The notes under the pieces are model-generated. The model was not told the origin of the DNA. It ran no database searches and saw nothing but the letters and a program-made list of their open reading frames with translations. A DNA stretch of 5,381 nt from Planctomycetaceae bacterium (GTDB lineage Bacteria > Planctomycetota > Phycisphaerae > Phycisphaerales > SM1A02), in assembly GCA_002737585.1 (NCBI GenBank), contig NSIA01000190.1, positions 1 through 5,381 of the forward strand. The letters are read 5' to 3'. Positions 1-5,375 of this stretch are shown here, in pieces. The number at the start of each line of letters is the position of its first letter. Position 1 is the first letter of the stretch. The position numbers and the translations under genes were made by a program.

Positions 1-480
1 CGCGTTCTGTGGCAGTACTTCACGCAGACCTCGTTGCGGAATCCTCCGGTGCGTATCGCTGATGGTCTGTATCTGCAGATTCCCGGCGAAGGTCTGGTGA
101 GTTTCACCCCGCTCCCCAACAACAAGCCCGACGGCGAGGTCCTGTGGAAGAGCAAGGCTCCCGGAAACATCATTGGTCGCATCGACACCAATGTCATGGC
201 TTGGGACCATTCCACACGCACGCTCAGTGCGGTTGATGTGGGCACTGGCCGCATCGTCCACCAAGTCACTCTGCCCAAGGTGCAAGCCATCCAGTTCTTC
301 CCGATGATCGACGGTGACGTGTTCATCGCTGCCAAGGACGGAACCGTGGAGCGCCTGGAGTCACTCACACGCAAGCCGAGCAACACTGGCGGCGACGTGA
401 AGGACTCCGAGCCAGCATCTGCTCGAACCACCATCGGCGCCCCGGCTGTTGGTGGCACATCATCCAAGCGACCGGGCTGA
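1..480 (+). CDS. PQQ-like beta-propeller repeat protein, 3' partial
   Basis: The frame is open from the first base and ends at TGA 478-480, so 159 C-terminal residues are visible and the N-terminus lies outside the window. The sequence has short beta-rich segments of the PQQ/quinoprotein propeller kind: one blade-like stretch LSAVDVGTGRIVHQVTLP (bases about 223-276), matching the family pattern 'L.A.D..TG...W/H', followed by DGDVFIAAKDGTVERL, matching 'GD.LYVA..DG.V..L'. After that comes a hydrophilic tail rich in Gly, Ser, Thr and Pro (about the last 35 residues) with no domain. Such propellers in planctomycetes are often extracytoplasmic and resemble BamB or PQQ-dependent dehydrogenases, but no catalytic or metal-binding residue can be judged from this fragment, so the substrate and role are unknown. 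A TTG at 34 is only the first start-like codon in the fragment and is not the real start. The stop lies 7 bases before the likely purH start, so the two may be co-transcribed. The fold is fairly clear; the function is not. Confidence 0.7.
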   Translation, partial: RVLWQYFTQTSLRNPPVRIADGLYLQIPGEGLVSFTPLPNNKPDGEVLWKSKAPGNIIGRIDTNVMAWDHSTRTLSAVDVGTGRIVHQVTLPKVQAIQFFPMIDGDVFIAAKDGTVERLESLTRKPSNTGGDVKDSEPASARTTIGAPAVGGTSSKRPG

Positions 481-487
481 TCGCATC

Positions 488-2119
488 GTGGCTGAACACA
501 TCCGCATTCGCCGCGCGCTGATTTCTGTGAGCGACAAATCAGGGCTCGTGGAATTTGCGCGTGAATTGGCTGCGATGGGCGTGGAAATCATTTCGACGGG
601 CGGCACTGCTGCGGCGCTTGCCAAGGCGGGCATTTCCGTATTGCCCATCGAAAGCGTCACTGGGTTTCCAGAGATGATGGATGGGCGCGTCAAGACGCTG
701 CACCCCAAAGTGCACGGCGGACTGCTCGGCGTGCGCAACAATCCAGAACACATGGCGGCCATGGCGGCGCACAGCATTGTGCCGATCGATCTGGTCTGCG
801 TCAATCTCTACCCGTTCGAAGCAACGGTCGCCAAGCCCGGCATTGCAGAGCATGACGCTATTGAGAACATTGATATCGGCGGGCCATCGATGCTGCGGAG
901 TGCGGCAAAGAATTTTGAGAGCGTGACGGTCGTGACTGACGGTGCGCAGTACGGACGCGTCATTACCGAGATGCGCGCCAATGCCGGCGCTACCACCCTA
1001 GCGCTGCGCCGCGAATGTGCGCAAGCAGTCTTTGCACGCACCGCGGAATACGACGGAGCGATCGCGCGCTGGATGAATACTGCGGGCTTTGCGCATGCGG
1101 CGGTAGCAGATGCAGACGCCGCACAAATCTTTCCGCGCCAAGCGAATATTCGGCTCGAACTTGCTGACGAACTTCGTTACGGTGAAAATCCGCACCAACG
1201 CGGCGCGGTGTACGCGGATCGATCATTTACCGGGCCAAGCGTGGTGGGTGCGCAGCTCTTGCATGGCAAGCCGCTTTCGTACAACAATTTGCTGGACGCA
1301 GCGGCAGCATTGGAACTGGTGCAAGACCTGCATGCGCAGCGCCCCAACTGCACTGCCTGCGCGGTGATTAAGCACACGAACCCGTGTGGCGCAGCGATCG
1401 CTGGTTCAGTGCTTGCGGCATTTGAGCACGCATGGAGCGGTGATCCCATGGCTGCATTTGGCGGCATTGTGGCGTTCAGCAGCACCGTGGATGTAGCCAC
1501 CGCCGAAGCGATGGCGGCAGGCGAGCGATTCCTTGAAGTAGTCATTGCACCCGGCTATGAACCGAAGGCGCTGGAAACACTGCAGGCGCGATGGAAGAAC
1601 GCGCGCCTCCTTGCCACGTCTCATGCCAGCCCCGCTATCGACACAGCACTGACGTGGCGCAGCATTCCGGGAGGAATGTTGGTGCAAGAGCCTGATGTGC
1701 ATCGCATTGACGCGGCGCAATTCACGCATGCAGCGGGACCAGTGCCAAGCGCTGCAACGCTTGCAGACGCGGCGCTGATGTTTGCGGTAGCCAAGCACTT
1801 GAAGTCGAACGCAGTCTGCATCGGTGCCAACGGAACATTGTTCGGCGCGGGTGCTGGGCAAATGGATCGCGTGGCCAGTTGTCGCAACGCGGTGGAGAAG
1901 GCTCACGCCAAACTTGCAGCAGCCGCTGCAGGGACGGTGGCGGTGGCGGCCAGTGACGCATTCTTCCCCTTCGCTGACGGACCCGCGCTCCTTGCCGATG
2001 CCGGGGTGCGCTGCATCGTTCACCCGGGTGGAAGTAAGCGTGACCAAGACACGTTTGACCTCTGCAACGCGCGCGGCATCACCTGCCTCCTCACCGGCTC
2101 ACGGCACTTCCGCCACTAA
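488..2119 (+). CDS. purH: Bifunctional AICAR formyltransferase / IMP cyclohydrolase (PurH)
   Basis: This cytoplasmic enzyme performs the last two steps of de novo purine synthesis: formylation of AICAR with 10-formyl-THF, then ring closure to IMP. From GTG 488 it is 543 residues, close to the usual 510-530. The MGS-like cyclohydrolase domain covers residues 8 to about 145: ALISVSDKSGL, STGGT (36-40), VTGFPEMMDGRVKTLHPKVHGG (57-78, canonical), INLYPF-like VNLYPF (105-110) and ENIDIGGPSMLRSAAKN (126-142). The transformylase domain follows: RYGENPHQ (230-237), GKPLSYNNLLDA (260-271), the catalytic KHTNPCG with Lys295-His296, GDPMAAFGG (318-326), GAGQMDRV (455-462), SDAFFPF (489-495) and the expected end TGSRHFRH. 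All key blocks are present and the gene looks intact. Two start codons further upstream in the same frame (TTG 449, GTG 452) would overlap the preceding gene by about 30 bases. GTG 488 is preferred because PurH proteins begin just before the RRALISVSDK block. No clear ribosome binding site precedes any of these starts. Confidence 0.97.
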   Translation: MAEHIRIRRALISVSDKSGLVEFARELAAMGVEIISTGGTAAALAKAGISVLPIESVTGFPEMMDGRVKTLHPKVHGGLLGVRNNPEHMAAMAAHSIVPIDLVCVNLYPFEATVAKPGIAEHDAIENIDIGGPSMLRSAAKNFESVTVVTDGAQYGRVITEMRANAGATTLALRRECAQAVFARTAEYDGAIARWMNTAGFAHAAVADADAAQIFPRQANIRLELADELRYGENPHQRGAVYADRSFTGPSVVGAQLLHGKPLSYNNLLDAAAALELVQDLHAQRPNCTACAVIKHTNPCGAAIAGSVLAAFEHAWSGDPMAAFGGIVAFSSTVDVATAEAMAAGERFLEVVIAPGYEPKALETLQARWKNARLLATSHASPAIDTALTWRSIPGGMLVQEPDVHRIDAAQFTHAAGPVPSAATLADAALMFAVAKHLKSNAVCIGANGTLFGAGAGQMDRVASCRNAVEKAHAKLAAAAAGTVAVAASDAFFPFADGPALLADAGVRCIVHPGGSKRDQDTFDLCNARGITCLLTGSRHFRH

Positions 2120-2130
2120 ATAGGTGCCGT
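2101..2130 (+). terminator. Hairpin overlapping the purH stop codon, weak terminator candidate
   Basis: ACGGCAC at 2101-2107 is the exact reverse complement of GTGCCGT at 2124-2130. A G-T wobble (2108/2123) and a T-A pair (2109/2122) extend the stem to nine pairs, leaving a 12-base loop that contains the TAA stop (2117-2119). No T-run follows, so it is not a canonical intrinsic terminator. It could be a 3'-end stabilising hairpin, a weak terminator, or chance. Confidence 0.3.
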
Positions 2131-2165
2131 TCACCACTGTCCCCATTTAAATTGCTGCCGTTCAC
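2125..2165 (+). repeat. Direct repeat TGCCGTTCAC, two copies 31 bases apart
   Basis: TGCCGTTCAC occurs exactly at 2125-2134 and again at 2156-2165, both in the purH-nuoC spacer. The start-to-start distance of 31 bases is close to three turns of B-DNA, so a protein bound at both copies would sit on one face. The second copy overlaps the proposed -35 hexamer of nuoC. Between the copies is the 8-base palindrome ATTTAAAT (2145-2152), the only AT-rich patch nearby. The repeat is seen directly; a role as an operator is inference. Confidence 0.4.
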
Positions 2166-2189
2166 TGCGGACGCCTTTGTGGCTAAACT
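2161..2189 (+). promoter_or_regulatory. Candidate sigma70-type promoter for nuoC
   Basis: TTCACT (2161-2166, 4 of 6 matches to TTGACA) is followed after 17 bases by TAAACT (2184-2189, 4 of 6 matches to TATAAT). Transcription would begin about 2195-2198, immediately before the nuoC ATG at 2199, giving a leaderless or nearly leaderless mRNA. This fits the absence of a Shine-Dalgarno sequence upstream of nuoC. The match is weak and based on the E. coli consensus, which may not apply here. Confidence 0.25.
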
Positions 2190-2198
2190 TTGCCTCCC

Positions 2199-2744
2199 AT
2201 GAAGCTCGATCATCCGACGCTACCAGTCCTCAAAGCGGCCTTCCCGGACGTCAAGTTCCTCGCCGCTGAATTCCGCGGTCAGACCACGGTGATCGTTCCT
2301 AAGGACCGCATCAAAGAAGTCTGCCGTCACCTGCGCGATGATCCGCAGTGCTCCTATGAATTCTGCGCCGACGTGACCGCGGTTGATTACCTGAACTATC
2401 CATCGCCGCAGCCGGGACGGTTCGCAGTGGTGTGGTGCTTGAACAGTTACTCCAAGGACCAACGCTTGCGGCTCAAGACTTATCTTGATCCTTCGGTCGA
2501 CACCGCGGGCATCGAACCTGATCCGGAACTGGTGGTCGACACCGTGACCGATGTGTGGCCGGCAGCAGAGTGGCTTGAGCGTGAAGTGTTCGACATGTTC
2601 GGCATCCGCTTCAAGGGTCACCCCGATCTGCGTCGCATCTTGATGTGGAAGGACTTCCCGGGGCATCCGCTCCGCAAGGACTATCCGCTGCGCGGTCGTG
2701 GCGAGCGCGAGATGCATCGCGTCGTGACCCGCGATTCCGCCTGA
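2199..2744 (+). CDS. nuoC: NADH-quinone oxidoreductase subunit C (30-kDa subunit of complex I)
   Basis: NuoC is a peripheral-arm subunit of respiratory complex I, on the cytoplasmic side of the inner membrane, where it packs against NuoD and helps build the quinone-reducing module. From ATG 2199 the protein is 181 residues, normal for a stand-alone NuoC (not the NuoCD fusion). The early part has the family block CADVTAVDYL (56-65), and the C-terminal part has the diagnostic 30-kDa signature: WLEREVFDMFGIRFKGHP (125-142), then LRRILM and DFPGHPLRKDYPLRG (152-166). A TTG nine bases upstream (2190) is in frame, but ATG is preferred because it opens directly into the KLDHPTLPVLK helix. There is no Shine-Dalgarno sequence. 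NuoC is normally encoded between nuoB and nuoD; here purH lies upstream and a nuclease-like gene 16 bases downstream, so this copy is detached from a nuo operon, or is a second copy. Identity is secure; the context is unusual. Confidence 0.95.
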   Translation: MKLDHPTLPVLKAAFPDVKFLAAEFRGQTTVIVPKDRIKEVCRHLRDDPQCSYEFCADVTAVDYLNYPSPQPGRFAVVWCLNSYSKDQRLRLKTYLDPSVDTAGIEPDPELVVDTVTDVWPAAEWLEREVFDMFGIRFKGHPDLRRILMWKDFPGHPLRKDYPLRGRGEREMHRVVTRDSA

Positions 2745-2760
2745 CGGCGCGGCTCGCACC

Positions 2761-3657
2761 GTGGAAACACGCGAACACCTCGGACTGAAAGAACTCGCGT
2801 CAGCGTGGCTCATCTCCATGGGATGCCGCGCGGTGGCGCACGAAGTGCCCTGCCCGATCGCGCGCTTTCGCGTGGACGCCGCGGGGTGGGCGGAACATGA
2901 CTGGCGCCTCGGCGCAGACCCGGCTGCGCACGCCAATATCTTTGCTGCCGAACGCGCGGGGGACGCGCTGCGTTCGCCACGCACCGTTGTGGTGGAGTGC
3001 AAGGCATCGCGCGCCGATTTCATGCGCGACGGGCTTCGTGTTGATGACTTGCTCGCGGAGCGCGATCGACTTCTTGCGCGCAAAGCGGAGATTGAATCTG
3101 ACCTGATTCCCGTGCATGAGCCGCACCTGCGCAACTCTGCAGGCGCGCTGTTTGAGGAGCACGCGAGTTGGGATTTCAGTCGAAGTCGATTGCTCCCCTA
3201 TCGCCGCGTGCTTGGGCAACTGGCGAAACTGGAAGAGCGCATGCACGGGCAAACGAAGTTCAACCTGATTGCACGGTGGCGGCTCGCGGATGAGTTGTGG
3301 ATCCTTGCATCGACCGGCGTGGTGAAGTCGCGCGAAGTGCCGACGGGTTGGGGACTCGCCGAATGTTCACCCGCAGTGTTGCGACGCGGTGTGAAGCATG
3401 CGCTTGCCATGGGTACGTTGCCGCTGCGCGTGGTGGTTCCCGCGCCGCGTCATGCCAGCCCGGAGTATCGACGCGCGCGCATACTGAGAAACATTGCGAT
3501 CGAATTGACGCGGGGTCAGTTTCCGCGGGTCGCGTCAGGATCGGCGGGCGAGTCGGCGGATGGCTCCGGCCACGGCGGCACTGGGACGAGCACCACGTCC
3601 GTATCCGGGTTGCCGTCATCATCCGATCCGTTGACCCCCACCGACCAGAGCGTGTAA
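2761..3657 (+). CDS. Putative PD-(D/E)XK nuclease-fold protein, MmcB-like, with read-through tail
   Basis: The frame runs 298 residues from GTG 2761. The PD-(D/E)XK core can be read as a helix LGLKELASAWLISMG (7-21), Glu28, Asp39 in FRVDAAG, and the Glu79-x-Lys81 strand VVVECKASRADFMRD (76-90). The 'E-x-K-x-S-x-x-DF-x-x-D' pattern is typical of MmcB-type DNA repair proteins. The second half of such a domain seems to resume at ADELWILASTG (176-186) and PTGWGLAEC (194-202), ending in the helix YRRARILRNIAIEL (236-249). Between the halves (about 92-170) lies a charged, partly coiled-coil-like segment, DDLLAERDRLLARKAEIESDL, larger than I expect for this family. Residues 252-298 are low-complexity Gly/Ser/Thr/Pro and lie antisense to the next gene's coding end, so the domain probably finishes near base 3510. 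The gene starts 16 bases after nuoC, without a Shine-Dalgarno sequence. It is presumably cytoplasmic; substrate and DNA activity are unknown. ATG 2818 would cut into the first helix, so GTG 2761 is preferred. The fold assignment is by eye. Confidence 0.6.
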   Translation: METREHLGLKELASAWLISMGCRAVAHEVPCPIARFRVDAAGWAEHDWRLGADPAAHANIFAAERAGDALRSPRTVVVECKASRADFMRDGLRVDDLLAERDRLLARKAEIESDLIPVHEPHLRNSAGALFEEHASWDFSRSRLLPYRRVLGQLAKLEERMHGQTKFNLIARWRLADELWILASTGVVKSREVPTGWGLAECSPAVLRRGVKHALAMGTLPLRVVVPAPRHASPEYRRARILRNIAIELTRGQFPRVASGSAGESADGSGHGGTGTSTTSVSGLPSSSDPLTPTDQSV

Positions 3658-5375
3658 CCCGGGTGCCATGCGGCGGCGGGGTCGGCCGGCAGCACGCGGT
3701 AAACGAACGGTCCCTTGCGGTACGGGTCCTTCGGCACCTCGTCGACATACCGCGGACGGAGCTCGTCAAGCGAGGCCGGCAGGTGCCCTTCGGCGCGGCG
3801 GAACCGCTCAATGGCCACCACGGTCGCCAGCGCACGCTCGAACGTGGCGCCGCGCAGATCGACCAAGGTCGAGGCCCCGGTGAACCCGCGCACTCGAACC
3901 CAATTGATCGGGCCGGCATCCTCAAGTGCCGCCATCCCGGCGCTCACCTTCTGCTGGTCCCGGTCCGACGGATCGGCCATGAGCTCCTCGAACAGCACGC
4001 CGGAGTGCTCGAGGATGGCACGACGTTGGGGCCAGTAGAAGCCCCCCCAATGGATGCTCGCGACCATGGCCCACGGGCTCGGCTCATGGGCCCATGACGG
4101 CCCCAGTGATCCCACCCACGGGTCCGCGAACCAGCTGGCGAGCGCTCCGAGTTCCCAGTCAACCCTGGCCGCCTTCATCGCCTCCATCGACGGCCGGACC
4201 GACTGGCGGCGGATGGCGGCGTCGAGCGCGGACGCCAGCTGCTCGCCACCGTCGGCGTGCAGCGCCTCGGCGGTCACCTGTACAAGCGGGCGAAGTTCGT
4301 CGTAGTTGTCGTAGTTGTCGTAGTTGTAGAAGAAGGGAGACGTGCGCGCGAAGATCCGCCGCGCGGCCAGATGCCACTCCAGGGCGCGCACGAACGCAGG
4401 GGAGTCGCGTCGCTCGACGGCGACCACCATCGCGGCGTTGGCCAGCTGCCACAGCCGCTGCGCTGCGACGTAGCGAATCTCGCCGAGGTGTGACGAGTAC
4501 CGGGGGAGCAACATCGACGCCCCTACGCCTTCGGCGATGCGGTCCGCGGCCCAGGCCAACGACCCGGCGTCCCCCCACAACCCCATCGACTCCAGTGCCT
4601 GCAACACGGACTCCTTCGCGATCGACTCGGGCGCACCGGCGTTTCCCCATCGCGTACCGGGGGTGATTCCCTTGATGGCCCGCTGGAACTCAGGCCCGAG
4701 CACACTCGACTCCCAGCGGGCAAACTCGGACAGCGGTCTGGCGATCGAATCGGCGGATGGCGGGGTGTCGGGCGGCAACAGCGCCGCGTCGAGCTGATTC
4801 GGCGTCGGAAGCGAGACCAGGTCCCCCCGGGCGGACCACACCTGGGCAAGCGCGAGCGATACCACGGGCAGGACAACGATTCCGACGGCCAGGAGAGTCG
4901 CAAGCCCGATCCGTCGGACAGAACGGAACACCGCCCTTCGCCGCTGCGGCGCCCAGAGGCGGTTTTCCTCGAACACCAGCCCGTGCGCCGGCATGAAGCG
5001 CCGGACGCCGTCCGCGCCGGCAACGCAGTGATCGCGATACGCCGTGATGTCGATGGACTTCCCGCACTCCGGGCAGGTCAACGCGTGGTTGGCAGACACC
5101 ACCAGGCCCATGGCGCTGTAGTCGCATGATGGGCAACGCGCGGTCCCTCGCAGCACCCCACGCACCAGCAGGCGAAGAAGAACGTCGCGCCAGAACAGCA
5201 TGGAAAGGAGGAACACGGTGGCCATCATGGCCACCGACAACGTGATCCGCCATTGGGCTTCCGACCAGCTCCAGTTCCGCAGCACCACGGGAGACGAGAC
5301 ATACACGCATCCGAGCGACAGCATCACCCGAGCCACCTCGAACATCACCCTGGAGCGCTGGCCGCCTCGTGCCAA
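3516..5375 (-). CDS. Membrane-anchored zinc-ribbon protein with pseudopilin-like C-terminal module, 5' end unresolved
   Basis: The minus frame ends at the stop at 3516-3518 and is still open at the right edge; TTG 5375 gives 619 residues, ATG 5345 is an alternative 10 codons in, and the true start may lie outside. Numbering is from TTG 5375. Two hydrophobic segments (about 12-32 and 43-62) precede a Cys4 zinc ribbon, CPSC (81-84) and CPEC (101-104), followed by a third membrane segment at 157-178. The large remainder (180-510) is mostly helical, probably outside the cytoplasm, and I recognise no enzyme in it; it contains the repeat NYDNYDNYD (351-359). The last 110 residues resemble the C-terminal half of GspG-like pseudopilins: ERFRRAEGHLPASLDEL (523-539), VPKDPY (547-552), then YTLWSVGVNGSDDDGNPDTD (574-593), an acidic loop where GspG binds calcium. 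The N-terminal prepilin cleavage motif of a true pseudopilin is absent. This architecture is typical of uncharacterised planctomycete proteins. The coding strand is confident; the function is unknown. Confidence 0.8.
   Translation of the reverse strand: MARGGQRSRVMFEVARVMLSLGCVYVSSPVVLRNWSWSEAQWRITLSVAMMATVFLLSMLFWRDVLLRLLVRGVLRGTARCPSCDYSAMGLVVSANHALTCPECGKSIDITAYRDHCVAGADGVRRFMPAHGLVFEENRLWAPQRRRAVFRSVRRIGLATLLAVGIVVLPVVSLALAQVWSARGDLVSLPTPNQLDAALLPPDTPPSADSIARPLSEFARWESSVLGPEFQRAIKGITPGTRWGNAGAPESIAKESVLQALESMGLWGDAGSLAWAADRIAEGVGASMLLPRYSSHLGEIRYVAAQRLWQLANAAMVVAVERRDSPAFVRALEWHLAARRIFARTSPFFYNYDNYDNYDELRPLVQVTAEALHADGGEQLASALDAAIRRQSVRPSMEAMKAARVDWELGALASWFADPWVGSLGPSWAHEPSPWAMVASIHWGGFYWPQRRAILEHSGVLFEELMADPSDRDQQKVSAGMAALEDAGPINWVRVRGFTGASTLVDLRGATFERALATVVAIERFRRAEGHLPASLDELRPRYVDEVPKDPYRKGPFVYRVLPADPAAAWHPGYTLWSVGVNGSDDDGNPDTDVVLVPVPPWPEPSADSPADPDATRGN
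4084..4097. repeat. Perfect 14-base palindrome
   Basis: TCATGGGCCCATGA at 4084-4097 is a gapless perfect palindrome inside the minus-strand gene, in the WAHEPSPWAM region (residues about 428-437). A related ATGGCCCA lies just upstream at 4066-4073. High GC makes such palindromes less rare, and I assign no function. Confidence 0.35.
4301..4327 (-). repeat. Three perfect tandem copies of a 9-base unit encoding Asn-Tyr-Asp
   Basis: CGTAGTTGT is repeated exactly three times (4301-4309, 4310-4318, 4319-4327). Read on the minus strand it encodes NYDNYDNYD at residues 351-359 of the zinc-ribbon protein. Because the unit is a multiple of three bases, a gain or loss of copies would keep the frame. 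The copies are identical at third positions too, which points to recent slippage duplication rather than selected protein repeats. Confidence 0.9.
5216..5236. repeat. Perfect 21-base inverted repeat (10-base arms, 1-base centre)
   Basis: CGGTGGCCAT (5216-5225) and ATGGCCACCG (5227-5236) are exact reverse complements around the single base 5226. The palindrome lies inside the second membrane segment of the minus-strand gene, where it encodes SVAMMATV. The symmetric peptide VAMMA partly follows from the symmetric DNA. It could be a binding site for a dimeric regulator near the gene's 5' end, an RNA hairpin, or chance. Confidence 0.5.

Noticed and set aside
1385..1400. Recurrent GCGATCGC-like words in purH as a possible repeat family
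   Set aside because: They are scattered in coding sequence in line with Ala/Ile codon choice, without regular spacing or extended similarity.
1406..2047. 213-codon minus-strand frame inside purH
   Set aside because: It is fully antisense to the conserved transformylase domain and has a Cys/His/Arg-rich composition with no motif.
2131..2198. Riboswitch or purine-responsive leader in the spacer
   Set aside because: It lies after purH rather than before it, is too short for a known purine aptamer, and shows no multi-stem arrangement.
2220..3134. 304-codon open frame on the minus strand across nuoC and the nuclease-like gene
   Set aside because: It is antisense to two recognisable proteins, crosses their boundary, is rich in Arg, Ser and Ala without any domain, and fits a GC-rich shadow frame.
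3297..4097. 266-codon plus-strand frame opposite the zinc-ribbon gene
   Set aside because: It lies opposite the conserved C-terminal module and also overlaps the nuclease-like gene in another frame; the Arg/His/Gly-rich translation looks like a shadow.
4094..4666. 190-codon plus-strand frame rich in Arg, Pro and Ser
   Set aside because: The low-complexity translation comes from high GC opposite the minus-strand gene, and there is no recognisable start context or domain.
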